A DNA stretch of 64,000 nucleotides from Peteryoungia wuzhouensis (GCF_003205195.1 NZ_QJRY01000004.1:1-64000), one strand, 5' to 3'. Shown: positions 9,026 to 18,741, numbered from the stretch's first letter. Translations and numbers: made by a program. The notes: generated by a model from the sequence alone, not told the origin.

Positions 9026-9922
9026 ATGAAATCGACGCCGCTCGGCTATCTCTTCACCTTTCTCGCCTTTTCCGTCTTTGCCATCCAGGACGGGCTTTCC
9101 AAACATCTCGGCGAGACCCACTCGCCGGTTCAGGTGGCCATGGTGCGCTACTGGGCCTTCGTCGCCTTCGCGCTCTTCCTGGCGATGCGCTCAAGCGGCG
9201 GCCTCAGAACGGCGGTCAACACCAAGCGGCCGTTCCTGCAGATCCTGCGCGGTCTCCTGCTGTTCACGCAGATCCTGGTCTCGATCGTTGCCTTCACCAA
9301 AGTCGGTCTCGCCCAGAGCCAGGCGATCTTTGCCGCAGGCCCGATCTTCGTGGCGCTGCTGTCCATGCCGATCCTCGGCGAAAAGGTCGGCTGGCGGCGC
9401 TGGACAGCCATTCTGTTCGGCCTTGTCGGCGTGGTGATCATGCTGTCGCCCACCGGAGACGGCTTCAACATCTATATCTGGCTGCCGCTGATGTGCGCGG
9501 TGATGGGCGCGATCTACGGAATCGCGACGCGGCTGGTCAGCCGCGACGACCAGCCGTCGACCAGCTTCTTCTATCTGGCGATCGTCGGCTTCATCGGGTC
9601 CAACCTGCTCGGGCCGTTCTTCTGGACGCCGTTCACGGCCGTCGACTGGGGATTGATGATCGGGCTGTGCTGCACCGGCATCATCGGCCATCTGTCGCTG
9701 ATCAGGGCCTATGAAAATCTCGATGCGGTCATCGTTCAGCCGATCTCCTACTGGCAGCTGGTGCTGGGCGCGGTCATCGCCGTTACCGTGTTTGGAGAGG
9801 TGTTGCGCTGGAACACGGTGGTCGGTGCCGTGATTGTCGTCGGGGCAGGCCTTTTCACCGTCTGGCGGGAATGGGTGGTGTCGCACCGCGCCAAGCGGGC
9901 CGAGGAAGAAGCGCGGGTCTGA
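9026..9922 (+). CDS. EamA/DMT family transporter
   Basis: A 298-residue membrane protein with ten hydrophobic segments in two EamA halves, as in drug/metabolite transporters. The start MKSTPLGYLF at 9026 is chosen because the longer frame adds a non-hydrophobic tail; no strong ribosome binding site is visible. Substrate unknown; relatives include riboflavin, S-adenosylmethionine and amino-acid exporters. It converges on arsA with 14 bases between the stops. Confidence 0.85.
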   Translation: MKSTPLGYLFTFLAFSVFAIQDGLSKHLGETHSPVQVAMVRYWAFVAFALFLAMRSSGGLRTAVNTKRPFLQILRGLLLFTQILVSIVAFTKVGLAQSQAIFAAGPIFVALLSMPILGEKVGWRRWTAILFGLVGVVIMLSPTGDGFNIYIWLPLMCAVMGAIYGIATRLVSRDDQPSTSFFYLAIVGFIGSNLLGPFFWTPFTAVDWGLMIGLCCTGIIGHLSLIRAYENLDAVIVQPISYWQLVLGAVIAVTVFGEVLRWNTVVGAVIVVGAGLFTVWREWVVSHRAKRAEEEARV

Positions 9923-9936
9923 GCGGCGGCCGCGCT

Positions 9937-11706
9937 CTATTCCTCCGCAGCGATCCGCTTCAGTTCCTCCAGACCCACCGGCGCGACAGGGCGGAAGTCC
10001 AGGCCGTAGACCCGGTTTGCACAATCGCGCCTCACTCTTTCGATCTGGGATTTCTCGCCCCGAATGCGGGCGCGCAGGAGCGGATCGCGGGTGCCTGTGA
10101 TCGCCATCGACTTGTTGATCACCCAGCCATAGGGCGCGATGCCGGCGCGGTGCAGGTCATCCTGGAGCGCGGAGGCTTCCGAGACCGGTGTCGTCTCCGG
10201 CAGGGTGACGAGCAGGACACGTGTATAGGCGGGGTCTTGCAGGCGCATCAGCGGGGTCACCATGCGGCCGGGTGCGGCGTCGTCGAGATGGCGGGTCATC
10301 TGGCGGTGATAGGCGCCTGTCGCATCGAGCAGCAGCAGCGTGTGGCCGGTCGGGGCCGTATCGATGACGACGAAGCTTGATCGGGCTTCGGCGACGACGC
10401 GGGAGAAGGCATGGAAGACCGCCACTTCCTCGGTGCAGGGCGATGCGAGGTCTTCGCGCAGCAGGGCTTGACCGGCGTCATCGAGATCGCGGCCCTTGGT
10501 CGCCATGATCTTGTCGATATAGCGGGTCGTTTCGGCTTCGGGGTCGATTCGGTCGACGGTCAGTCCGGGCATGGCGGCGGCGCCGACGACGAAGGAGAGG
10601 TGGGCCGCCGGGTCTGTGGTGGTGAGGTGGACCGTGTGGCCACGGGCGGCAAGCCCGACGGCGACGGCGGCGGCGACTGTGGTCTTGCCGACGCCACCCT
10701 TGCCCATGACCATCACAAGGCCCTTTCCGCTTGCCGCGATTTCGCCGACCAGCTTTGAGAGGCGGGGAAGCCCGGGGCTTTCGACGGTGTCGTCTGCGGT
10801 CTCGGCAGGAGGCGTGAGGTCCGTTTCGGACAGCAGTCCGCGCAGGGCGGCGAGCCCCACCATGTCGAAGGATTTCAGGGCGACCTCGTCGCGGGGGAGC
10901 GATGCGAGTGCCGTTGGCAGGTCCGTCAGTGCCTTGGTCTGTTCTGCGGCGAAGGCTGCGGCCACGGGGTCATTCGGGTCTGATGGCGTGAAGCGGGCGT
11001 TGACGGCGAGCATCTGGTTGGAAAGGCCGAGTTCCGAGAGTTCTCCAGCCGTGCGGGCGGCTTCGCGGATGGCGCCTCGGTCGGCCCTTGTGACCAGAAC
11101 GATGGTGGTGCGGGCGGGATCGCCGAGGCATTCGAGCGCCGTGCGGAAGCGGTCTTCCTGCATTTTCAGCCCGGAATGGGGGCCAAGGCAGGAGGCGCCG
11201 CGTTCGTTGGCCTCCAGGAAGCCGGTCCAGGCTTTCGGCAGGCTGAGGAGCCGGAGGGTGTGGCCGGTGGGCGCGGTGTCGAAGACGATGTGGTCGAAGC
11301 GCGGGTTGTCATCGGCGAGCAGGCCGACGAATTCGTCGAAGGCGGCAATCTCGGTGGTGCAGGCGCCGGACAGCTGCTCGCGGACGGCGGCGCGGTCCTT
11401 GTCGGTCGCCTCCGGTGCCATCTGGTCGAGCACGCGTCGGCGGTAGTCTTCGGCCGCCGTTTCCGGATCGATGTTCATGGCGGACAGGCCGGGGACGCCC
11501 GGCACCGCTGTCGGATCGCTGCCAAGGGGCAGGCCCAGCATTTCATCAAGATTGGAGGCGGGATCCGTGCTGACGAGCAGGATCTTCAGGCCCTGATCGG
11601 CGAGCGCAATCGCTGTCGCGCAGCTGAGCGAGGTCTTGCCGACGCCGCCCTTGCCGGTGAAAAACAGGTGGCGGGTGGGATTTTGAAGCAGGTGCATCGT
11701 CGACAT
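9937..11706 (-). CDS. arsA: Arsenite-activated ATPase ArsA, two-domain
   Basis: A 589-residue tandem ATPase, close to the 583 residues of plasmid ArsA. Both halves carry a deviant P-loop: GKGGVGKTS (18-26) and GKGGVGKTT (335-343). Each also has the signal sequence DTAPTGHTLRLL or DTAPTGHTLLLL. Cys116, Cys173 and Cys424 occupy the positions of the three As(III)/Sb(III)-binding cysteines of E. coli ArsA (113, 172, 422), so metalloid activation is expected. ATG at 11706 is chosen because GAGG lies nine bases upstream; 11715 is also possible. Unusually there is no arsB, arsD, arsR or arsC nearby. It follows sitD by 80 bases on the same strand. Confidence 0.9.
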   Translation of the reverse strand: MSTMHLLQNPTRHLFFTGKGGVGKTSLSCATAIALADQGLKILLVSTDPASNLDEMLGLPLGSDPTAVPGVPGLSAMNIDPETAAEDYRRRVLDQMAPEATDKDRAAVREQLSGACTTEIAAFDEFVGLLADDNPRFDHIVFDTAPTGHTLRLLSLPKAWTGFLEANERGASCLGPHSGLKMQEDRFRTALECLGDPARTTIVLVTRADRGAIREAARTAGELSELGLSNQMLAVNARFTPSDPNDPVAAAFAAEQTKALTDLPTALASLPRDEVALKSFDMVGLAALRGLLSETDLTPPAETADDTVESPGLPRLSKLVGEIAASGKGLVMVMGKGGVGKTTVAAAVAVGLAARGHTVHLTTTDPAAHLSFVVGAAAMPGLTVDRIDPEAETTRYIDKIMATKGRDLDDAGQALLREDLASPCTEEVAVFHAFSRVVAEARSSFVVIDTAPTGHTLLLLDATGAYHRQMTRHLDDAAPGRMVTPLMRLQDPAYTRVLLVTLPETTPVSEASALQDDLHRAGIAPYGWVINKSMAITGTRDPLLRARIRGEKSQIERVRRDCANRVYGLDFRPVAPVGLEELKRIAAEE

Positions 11707-11786
11707 GGGCTTCATCCTCGCTTTGATGCGGAAACCCTAGTCCGACCCGGCCCTTGCGGATTTGATCCATGGCAAGTGCTCGATGA

Positions 11787-12644
11787 TCACATGCCTTCTG
11801 CGGCGGTGATGCGGTTGACGCTGCGGGCCTGCCAGAGCGTGCGGAAGAAGGCGAGCACGAAGATGCCGCTCATGATCAGCACGATGGTCGGGGCCGGTGC
11901 GCTGTCGATGAAGAAGCTGAGATAGATTCCGGCCACGGACGAGGCTACCGCGACCGCGACGGCTGTCACCAGCATGGTGCCGTAGCGCTTGGTCAGCAGG
12001 AAGGCGATGGCGCCGGGGGCGACGAGCATGGCGACCGAGAGGATGATGCCGACGGCCTTCAGGGCGCCGACGACGACCAGCGAGAGAACGGCGAGCTGGC
12101 CGTAATGCAGGAGGCGGACCGAGAGGCCGATCGCCTGGGCATGCTGCGGGTCGAAGGCATGGGCGAGGAGATCCTTGCGCAGCAGGATCAGGAAGAGCGT
12201 GGCGAAGAGGGCGATGAGGCCAGTCTCCAGGAGGTCAGACGGCAGGATGCCCAGCATGTCGCCGAAGAGGATGTGGTCGAGATGGACGGAGCTTTCGACC
12301 TGGACATAGAGAACGAGGCCGAGGCCGAACATGCCGGAAAAGACGATGCCGAGCACGGTGTCTTCCTTGATGCGGCTGTTCTCCTTGATGAAGCCTGTGA
12401 GCAATGCGCAGAAGAGGCCGGCGATGAAGGCGCCGATGGCGAGCGGGATGCCGGCGATATAGGCGATGACGACGCCGGGAAGCACTGCGTGGGAGACGGC
12501 GTCGCCCATCAGCGACCAGCCTTTGAGCACCAGCAGGCAGGAGAGCAGCGCCATGGGGATGGCTATCATCAGCGTGACGACGAAGGCCGTCTGCATGAAG
12601 GGCAGCTGGAAGGGGAGGAGCGCGAGTTCGAGGGTTTCGCTCAT
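11787..12644 (-). CDS. sitD: Manganese/iron ABC transporter permease SitD
   Basis: A 285-residue ABC-3 family permease with eight or so hydrophobic helices. The motif LKGWSLMGDAVSHAVLPGVV is diagnostic of Mn/Zn/Fe chelate permeases. The ATG at 12644 overlaps the sitC stop by four bases. Last gene of sitABCD; together with SitC it forms the inner-membrane channel. Confidence 0.92.
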   Translation of the reverse strand: MSETLELALLPFQLPFMQTAFVVTLMIAIPMALLSCLLVLKGWSLMGDAVSHAVLPGVVIAYIAGIPLAIGAFIAGLFCALLTGFIKENSRIKEDTVLGIVFSGMFGLGLVLYVQVESSVHLDHILFGDMLGILPSDLLETGLIALFATLFLILLRKDLLAHAFDPQHAQAIGLSVRLLHYGQLAVLSLVVVGALKAVGIILSVAMLVAPGAIAFLLTKRYGTMLVTAVAVAVASSVAGIYLSFFIDSAPAPTIVLIMSGIFVLAFFRTLWQARSVNRITAAEGM

Positions 12645-13549
12645 GCGGGGCGCTCCTCGGGAAGGCCATGGGGCTCTGCCGGCGCTGCGGAAGGCATGGG
12701 TTCCAGCGCTTCGCGGGCGCGGCTGCGGGCGGCGAGCAGGCCGTGTTTGGGGGCAAAGAGGAAGGCCAGGAGGAAGATCACCGTCTGGAGCACGACGATG
12801 ATGCCGCCGGTCGCACCGTCGAGGAAGTAGCTCGCATAGGCGCCGATGAAGCTGGTGCCGGCGCCGATGCCGAGCGCCATGAGGATCAGGCGCTGGAAGC
12901 GGTCGGTGAGCAGATAGGCCGTGGCGCCGGGTGTGACGACCATGGCGATGACGAGGAAGGCGCCGACGGTCTGCATGGCGGCGACCGTGGAGGCGGCGAG
13001 GAGGGTGAAGAAGATTACCTTCAGGCGTTCGGGTTTGAGGCCGATGGAGCGGGCGTGGTTTTCGTCGAAGAAGGTGACCATCAGGTCCTTCCACTTCAGC
13101 GTCAGCACGAGGAGGCTGATGCCGCCGATCAGGATCAGCTGCAGCGTATCGGCGGGTGTGATGGCGAGGATGTTGCCGAGCACGATGGTCTTGATGTCGA
13201 TGGAGACAGGCGAGATCGAGACCATGAACAGGCCAAGACCGAAGAAGGAGGTGAAGATCAGGCCGATGATCGCGTCTTCCTTGAGCTTGGTGCGCTGGTT
13301 GAGGAAGAGGATGGCGATGGCCGCGAGACCGCCGGAGAGGAAGGCGCCGAAGGCGAAGGGGAGGCCCAGCATATAGGCGCCGGCGACACCAGGGACGATG
13401 GCATGGGAAAGCGCGTCGCCGATCAGCGACCAGCCTTTCAGCATGAGATAGGCGGAGAGGAAGCCGCAGACGGCGCCGACGAGTGCGCTCACCAGAATGG
13501 CGTTGCGCATGTAATCATAGGTGAAGGGCTCAACCAGGGTCGCGAGCAT
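12641..13549 (-). CDS. sitC: Manganese/iron ABC transporter permease SitC
   Basis: A 302-residue ABC-3 permease, paralogous to SitD, with the same [19 protein letters not shown] motif. Start ATG at 13549 overlaps the sitB end by 20 bases. The C-terminal tail beyond the last helix is rich in Ala/Glu/Pro and probably cytoplasmic. Confidence 0.92.
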   Translation of the reverse strand: MLATLVEPFTYDYMRNAILVSALVGAVCGFLSAYLMLKGWSLIGDALSHAIVPGVAGAYMLGLPFAFGAFLSGGLAAIAILFLNQRTKLKEDAIIGLIFTSFFGLGLFMVSISPVSIDIKTIVLGNILAITPADTLQLILIGGISLLVLTLKWKDLMVTFFDENHARSIGLKPERLKVIFFTLLAASTVAAMQTVGAFLVIAMVVTPGATAYLLTDRFQRLILMALGIGAGTSFIGAYASYFLDGATGGIIVVLQTVIFLLAFLFAPKHGLLAARSRAREALEPMPSAAPAEPHGLPEERPA

Positions 13550-14417
13550 CTGATGTTCCCGGTTTCGGCTGGCCGTAGATGACGAAGGGGCGTTCGTCGT
13601 CGGTGATGACCTTGACCTCGCGGCCGTCTTCGTCGTCGTGCAGGTCGGTGCCTGAGAGCACGAAGTGGCGGAGCGCGCCGCCGAAGGCGGTCTTGAGGTT
13701 TTCTTCGGTGAAGGTGTCCTCGGTCTTGCCGGAGGCGATGACCGTGCCTTTGACAAAAATCGTGCGGTCGCAGAAATCAGGCACGCTGCCGAGATTGTGG
13801 GTCGAGACCAGCATGACGCGGCCCTCTGCGCGCAGGTCCTTCATCAGGCCGATGATCTGTTCTTCGGTGGTGACATCGACGCCGGTGAAGGGTTCGTCGA
13901 GCAGGATCACCTGGCCTTCCTGGGCGAGCGCGCGGGCGAGGAAGACGCGCTTGCGCTGGCCGCCCGAGAGTTCGCCGATCTGGCGCTTGCGATAGTCGTT
14001 CATGCCGACGCGGGACAGTGCCTCGTCGACCAGCTGGTGGTCGCGCTTGGAGGGGATGCGCAGGAAGCTCATATGGCCGTAGCGGCCCATCATCACGACG
14101 TCTTCGACGAGGACGGGAAAATTCCAGTCGACCTCTTCGGCCTGGGGCACATAGGCGACGAGGTTCTGCTTCAGCGCCTGCCTGACGCTCATGCCGAGCA
14201 CGCGGATCTCGCCGGAGGCGACCGGCACGAAGCCCATGATGGCCTTGAAGAGGGTGGATTTGCCGGCGCCGTTGACGCCGACAAGGGCGGTGATGGTTCC
14301 GGGCGGGATGGCAAAACTGGCGTGGCGCAGGGCGGTGTGGCCGTTGCGATAGGTGACCGTCACATCCTCTGCGGCGATGCCTTCGCGTTTGCGTCTTGCG
14401 CCCGATCCCATGATCAT
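13530..14417 (-). CDS. sitB: Manganese/iron ABC transporter ATPase SitB
   Basis: A 295-residue ATPase with Walker A GVNGAGKS (47-54), signature LSGGQRKR (150-157) and Walker B ILLDEP (171-176), followed by STHNLGSV in place of the usual switch. The tail is charged (HDDEDGRE). The start overlaps the sitA stop by four bases. It energises Mn(II)/Fe(II) import by SitCD. Confidence 0.92.
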   Translation of the reverse strand: MIMGSGARRKREGIAAEDVTVTYRNGHTALRHASFAIPPGTITALVGVNGAGKSTLFKAIMGFVPVASGEIRVLGMSVRQALKQNLVAYVPQAEEVDWNFPVLVEDVVMMGRYGHMSFLRIPSKRDHQLVDEALSRVGMNDYRKRQIGELSGGQRKRVFLARALAQEGQVILLDEPFTGVDVTTEEQIIGLMKDLRAEGRVMLVSTHNLGSVPDFCDRTIFVKGTVIASGKTEDTFTEENLKTAFGGALRHFVLSGTDLHDDEDGREVKVITDDERPFVIYGQPKPGTSDARDPG

Positions 14418-15328
14418 CCGGCAAATCCCTTCACGATGGTCGAGACCGTTACCTTCAAGAGATCCAGATAGGTCGGGACCGGTCCATCCGGGTCGCTGAG
14501 CGAGTCCACATAGAGGACGCCGCCATAGCGCGCGCCCGTTTCGGCTGCGACCTGTTTGGCCGGCTTGTCGGAGACGGTGCTTTCCGAGAAGACGACGGGG
14601 ATCTTGTTGGCCACCACCTGGTCGACGACGGCCCTGACCTGCTGGGGCGTGCCCTGGCTGTCGGCATTGATCGGCCAGAGATAGAGTTCCTTCATGCCGA
14701 GGTCGCGGGCGAGGTAGGAGAAGGCGCCTTCGCTGGTGACGAGATAACGCTCGTTTTCCGGGATCTTCGCGATCTCGGCCTTCATCGGTTCGATCTCGGC
14801 TTGGATCTTCTGGGAATAGGTGCGGGCATTGGCCTCGTAGATCGCGGCATTGGCCGGATCGAGGTCGGTCAGCGCCTTGCGGATGTTTTCGACGTAGATC
14901 AGTGCGTTTTCCGGCGACATCCAGGCATGCGGATTGGGTTTGCCTTCATAGGCGCCGCCGGAAATGTCGATGGGGGCCACGCCGTCGCTGACGGTCACGG
15001 TCGGGACATTGCCGAGATTGGCGAGGAATTTTTCGAACCAGGCTTCGAGAAAGAGCCCGTTGCGCAGCACGAGGTTGGCGTCGCGGGCCTTGAGGATATC
15101 GCGGGGCGTGGGCTGGTAGCCGTGGATCTCGGCGCCGGGCTTGGTGATGCTTTCGACGTCGGCTGCATCGCCGGCGACATTCTTGGCGATGTCGGCAATG
15201 ACCGTGAAGGTGGTGACGACCTTCGGCTTGTCAGCGGCATGGGCTGCTCCGGGCAGCATAAGCGCCAGGGCAAAAAGACTGCGGGCAAGCTTTGGCAACA
15301 TCAGCGGCATCCCGTTCTTGCAAGTCAT
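14414..15328 (-). CDS. sitA: Manganese/iron-binding periplasmic protein SitA
   Basis: A 304-residue cluster A-I metal-binding protein. A signal peptide ([18 protein letters not shown]) precedes the mature domain. Likely metal ligands are His69 (EIHGYQ), His134 (NPHAWMSP), Glu200 (TSEGAFSY) and an Asp in [10 protein letters not shown], the His/His/Glu/Asp set of SitA/MntC-type proteins. Start is uncertain: ATG codons at 15328, 15310 and 15301 are in frame and none has an ideal ribosome binding site. First gene of sitABCD. Palindromes immediately upstream suggest control by a Mur/Fur-type regulator. Confidence 0.9.
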   Translation of the reverse strand: MTCKNGMPLMLPKLARSLFALALMLPGAAHAADKPKVVTTFTVIADIAKNVAGDAADVESITKPGAEIHGYQPTPRDILKARDANLVLRNGLFLEAWFEKFLANLGNVPTVTVSDGVAPIDISGGAYEGKPNPHAWMSPENALIYVENIRKALTDLDPANAAIYEANARTYSQKIQAEIEPMKAEIAKIPENERYLVTSEGAFSYLARDLGMKELYLWPINADSQGTPQQVRAVVDQVVANKIPVVFSESTVSDKPAKQVAAETGARYGGVLYVDSLSDPDGPVPTYLDLLKVTVSTIVKGFAG

Positions 15329-15355
15329 TCCTATTAAAATCTATCGCGCGCCGAC

Positions 15356-15388
15356 GCATTGTCAATGCATTTGCAAATCATTTGCAAA
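15356..15388. promoter_or_regulatory. Candidate Mur (manganese) operator upstream of sitA
   Basis: Three palindromes are packed in 33 bp: GCATTGTCAATGC (15356-15368), ATTTGCAAAT (15369-15378) and TTTGCAAA (15381-15388). Rhizobial sit operons are repressed by Mur, a Fur-family Mn(II) sensor, at sites with TTGCAA/TTTGCAAA-like elements. The block lies 28 bases from the longest sitA start and about 150 bases from the divergent His-rich gene. Confidence 0.65.
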
Positions 15389-15535
15389 AAGACCGCCCAG
15401 GCGAGGCTTTCAGCGGGCTTGAAAGACCAGCGCGAATTGCCGTGTGGCGGTTAAAGGTTCTGCAAGGAGCCGCGCCTATGCTCACACGCAGTATTGCGTA
15501 ATGGTCGAGGGTGGTGTGATGGCGGAGTTGCAAGC

Positions 15536-17263
15536 GTGAAGGTGCCGAAGCTTCACCTGTCGCGGAAACTCGTGCTGATCGTGGGCGGCGTTCTCGTCCT
15601 GTGCGGCGGCACGGGCGGGGCTGCCGTCTATATCGGCGCCGACACACTGCTCGGGCCTTCCTATGCCGAGCTGAACGGGCTCGAATGCACGGAAGTGCAG
15701 ACCGTCGAGATCCACAAGAAGGACCGCTTCTGGATCCGCAAATATGTGACCACCAACGAAACCGCCGATGGGCTGACCCGGATCAAGACGGCGCTGCGCG
15801 TGGCCAAGGTCGTGCAGGAGACGAAAAAGGCCGATCTCGTGCAGGTGGTCGTCCTCGACCTGAACGGACCGAAGGAACGCGGCCAGATGCGCGGACGGGC
15901 CGTCGGCGCCGACGTCATCTTCGTTCCCGATCCGCACCGGGTTCCCGAGGCGGCAACGGCCCGCATGCTGACCGCGCGTTATGCGGACGGGCCGGCAGCG
16001 GCCAATGGCGAATTTTTCGGCCAGCGGGTCGACATGATGGAAGGCGATATCCAGGCGCTTCTGGCCAAGCTCGATGACAGCGCCGATTGCATCAAGCCGG
16101 AAGTCGTTGTGCCGGAGGGCGAGGGCCATGGCGATGCGCATGGCAAGAAGACCGACAGCCACGGCAAGAAGAGTGATGGCCATGGAGATGGCGGTCACGG
16201 CGAAGCTGCGGCCGATGGGCATGGCGAGGCGCCGGCAGATGGTCATGGCGAGGCGCCGGCAGATGGTCATGGTGAAGCGCCGGCCGGCGAGCATGGCGCA
16301 GAGACACCGGTTGCCGAACACGGCGGCGGCGAGAGCAAGGGCTGGATGGCCTCGCTGATGGGCATGGTTGGCCTTGGCGGTGACGAGGCGCCGGCCGAAG
16401 GCCATGGTGCGGCGGATGCCGGACATGGTGAAGCGCCCGCCGAGGGGCATGGCGATCCGGCTGCGGCCGGCCACGGGGATGGCGGTGGCGAAGGCCATGC
16501 CGCGCCGGCTGAGGACAGTGCCGCGTTGCCGGAGGGCGAACATTCCACCGAGGGGGCTGCCCCCGGTGATGCGAATTCTGAGCATGCCCCGGCGCCGGCC
16601 GATGCCGCAGCCGTCGGGCATGAGGCGCCTGCGCATGACGCTTCCGCTCCGGCGGAGGCCCCGGCAGGGAATTCGGCTTCCCATGGCGATGCGGCCGCAG
16701 TTCCTGCCGAGAGCGGGCATGCCGATGCTGCGGGGCATGGGGCTTCGACCGAGGGCGAGCAGGCGTCTGCGTCGGCGGCGCACGAGGCTGAGGTGCCGGT
16801 GGAAGAGGTTCCAGTCGAGGAACCGCAGGCGCATGATGGCGCGGCAAGCGATGCGCCCGCGCATGAGGCTGCGAGCGCCGAGGCACCGACCGAGGATGCT
16901 GGCTGGTTCTCCTCGCTGAAGAGCATGGTTGGCCTTGGCGGTGACGAGGCTGCCGCTCCGGCGGATCCCGGCGGAGATGCCGCCGCACCGGCTGAAACTC
17001 CTGCCGGATCGGGTGCGGCGAGCGCCGATCATGGTGCCGCCTGGCTTGAGAAGATGCGATCCCAGCCGATCGAGCCTGTCGGCGATGCCGCTGCGCCGGG
17101 AACGGCACCGGAAGAGCATGGTGCTGCTGCGGATCATGCACCTGCGGCTGGGACGGCGGATGCCGGGCATGCTGTCGAAGGGCATGCTGCTCCCAACGAG
17201 GATGAAACGAAGCTGCCGCCGAAAAAGATCATCCCGGCCGAGGAAGCCAAGGCCGGGCATTGA
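15536..17263 (+). CDS. Membrane-anchored histidine-rich protein of unknown function
   Basis: A 575-residue protein from a GTG at 15536, chosen for GGAG eight bases upstream. Residues 1-11 are basic and 11-36 hydrophobic, so an N-terminal anchor with the rest in the periplasm is likely. Residues 40-190 look folded, with four cysteines in total (23, 51, 185 visible; the first in the anchor). From 196 to the end the chain is Ala/Gly/Pro/Glu low-complexity with 31 histidines, mostly as GHGE, EHG or AHE units. The segment GW..SL..MVGLGGDEA occurs twice (269-284 and 456-471). It is divergent from sitA across a candidate Mur site. I do not recognise the family. A periplasmic metal-binding or buffering role is inferred. 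Confidence 0.75.
   Translation: MKVPKLHLSRKLVLIVGGVLVLCGGTGGAAVYIGADTLLGPSYAELNGLECTEVQTVEIHKKDRFWIRKYVTTNETADGLTRIKTALRVAKVVQETKKADLVQVVVLDLNGPKERGQMRGRAVGADVIFVPDPHRVPEAATARMLTARYADGPAAANGEFFGQRVDMMEGDIQALLAKLDDSADCIKPEVVVPEGEGHGDAHGKKTDSHGKKSDGHGDGGHGEAAADGHGEAPADGHGEAPADGHGEAPAGEHGAETPVAEHGGGESKGWMASLMGMVGLGGDEAPAEGHGAADAGHGEAPAEGHGDPAAAGHGDGGGEGHAAPAEDSAALPEGEHSTEGAAPGDANSEHAPAPADAAAVGHEAPAHDASAPAEAPAGNSASHGDAAAVPAESGHADAAGHGASTEGEQASASAAHEAEVPVEEVPVEEPQAHDGAASDAPAHEAASAEAPTEDAGWFSSLKSMVGLGGDEAAAPADPGGDAAAPAETPAGSGAASADHGAAWLEKMRSQPIEPVGDAAAPGTAPEEHGAAADHAPAAGTADAGHAVEGHAAPNEDETKLPPKKIIPAEEAKAGH
16214..16285 (+). repeat. Three tandem 24-bp repeats inside the His-rich gene
   Basis: Three nearly identical 24-base units each encode DGHGEAPA (residues 227-250). 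Units one and two differ by one base. Looser copies of the GHGE unit surround them, suggesting growth by slippage or unequal exchange. Confidence 0.85.
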
Positions 17264-17303
17264 GGGCGGGTTTGCCGGGCTCTGGTCCTCGTGACCGTTT
17301 CCC

Positions 17304-18200
17304 TCAGCAGGTCGGTTCGGGAAACTCGGCGATTGCAGCCTTCAGCCATTCGATGAAGTGCTGCGTCTTGCGGCGGCCCTTGCGCGCCACCCTCACCCCG
17401 TAGCGATGTTCACTCATGTGAAAGCCGAAGGGGGCGACCAGCCTGCCGGATGCGACATCGCCTGCCACGAGGTGCCAGGGGGCGATGGCGACACCGAGGC
17501 CGCTCAGGGCCGCCTCGATGGTCAGGTGATAATGGTCGAAGGTGCGGGACTGGCGGGGTGGCGTCGTGCGGCTGTCGGCGGCAAGCCGTGACCATTCGTG
17601 CCAGACATGCGGGCGCGTGCGCGTTTCCAGGCGGGGCAGGGCGTCGAGCCTCACCGTGTCCGTCTGTCCCGGAGCGAAACCCGGAACTGCCGAGGGGGCG
17701 ACCACGAGGCCCAACTGTTCCTCGAACAGCAGCGTGCAATCCTCCGGGATCGCGGTGCCGGGTTCCAGGACGACGATCTGGACATCGACCGGACTGCGCG
17801 GCGAGCGGTCGTCGGTCGCAAGGCGCACGTCGTAGCGCGGATATCGGGCGGTGAAATCATGCAGGCGCGGCACCAGCCAGCGGATGGCGAAGGTGCTGAG
17901 GCAGGCGACATCGAGAATGCTGTCGTCGCCCCGTGAGATGAGCCGCAGCGCATCGTCGATCTGATCGAAGGCATTGGTGAGGGCAAAGCCGAAGACGCGG
18001 CCCTCGGGCGTCAGCTTCGGCCGATTGCGTGCGCCCTCGAAGAGCGGGGTTCCGATCACCGCTTCCAGATGGCTGACATGCCGGCTGATGGCACCATGGG
18101 TGACGGCAAGCTCTTCCGCCGCCTGGGTGAGGGTGCCGTGGCGGGCGGCGGCTTCAAAGGCGCGCAGGGCAGCAACAGGGAGATTCTTGCGGTTCTTCAT
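17304..18200 (-). CDS. LysR family regulator (GcvA-like)
   Basis: A 298-residue LysR-type regulator of the GcvA/TrpI branch, shown by LPVAALRAFEAAARHGTLTQ and LAVTHGAISRHVSHLE in the N-terminal winged helix-turn-helix. The C-terminal half has FDHYHLTIEAALSGLGVAI, usual for this branch. The ATG at 18200 is chosen; a GTG at 18215 is possible. It is divergent from the tautomerase gene at 18302 and probably regulates it. Confidence 0.87.
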   Translation of the reverse strand: MKNRKNLPVAALRAFEAAARHGTLTQAAEELAVTHGAISRHVSHLEAVIGTPLFEGARNRPKLTPEGRVFGFALTNAFDQIDDALRLISRGDDSILDVACLSTFAIRWLVPRLHDFTARYPRYDVRLATDDRSPRSPVDVQIVVLEPGTAIPEDCTLLFEEQLGLVVAPSAVPGFAPGQTDTVRLDALPRLETRTRPHVWHEWSRLAADSRTTPPRQSRTFDHYHLTIEAALSGLGVAIAPWHLVAGDVASGRLVAPFGFHMSEHRYGVRVARKGRRKTQHFIEWLKAAIAEFPEPTC

Positions 18201-18301
18201 GTGAGTAGAAGTCACAAAGGATGCGCCTAGATGTCAATAGGTGCGCTGCCTTCGGCGTGATAGTTCGCCTTCATCTTTATCACGTTACAGAGGTTTCCAG
18301 C

Positions 18302-18709
18302 ATGCCCTTCGTCCGGACAGCACTTCCCCACGGCACCGATGCCGCACGCAAACGTCACATCGTGGAGGGGATTCACGACGCTCTGGTCGAGGGGATCGGC
18401 ATGCCGAGCGACGAGCTGTTCAATCTTGTCAGCGAATATCGGGACGGGGAGTTCTTCTTCGATCGCGGGTTCAACGGCATTGCCCGATCGGATGCGGTGA
18501 TCGTGGTGGAAATCACCATGCGGCGCGGGCGCAGCGATGCGATGAAACGGGCGCTCTATGCCGCGATCACTCGCAATCTTGAAACACGGGCGGCCGTTTC
18601 GCCGAAGGACGTTTTCATCTTCATGCACGAGAATGACTATTCCGACTGGAGCGTCGGAAACGGCGTCTTCGCCATGGCGATCGCCCAGCAGCGCGGCACC
18701 GACGCCTGA
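18302..18709 (+). CDS. Tautomerase superfamily protein
   Basis: A 135-residue protein starting MPFVRTALP. After methionine removal the N-terminal proline is in the position of the catalytic Pro1 of 4-oxalocrotonate tautomerase-type enzymes. The length fits the longer single-gene tautomerase group. GAGG lies eight bases before the ATG. Substrate unknown. The divergent LysR gene suggests induction by an aromatic or keto acid. Confidence 0.8.
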   Translation: MPFVRTALPHGTDAARKRHIVEGIHDALVEGIGMPSDELFNLVSEYRDGEFFFDRGFNGIARSDAVIVVEITMRRGRSDAMKRALYAAITRNLETRAAVSPKDVFIFMHENDYSDWSVGNGVFAMAIAQQRGTDA

Positions 18710-18741
18710 GGCGTCGCATCGCAGGTCATTCCGGTCAGCAC

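Noticed and set aside
15482..17260. A 592-codon frame antisense to the His-rich gene, rich in Arg and Met
   Set aside because: It mirrors the repetitive coding strand and has no recognisable domain or start signal.
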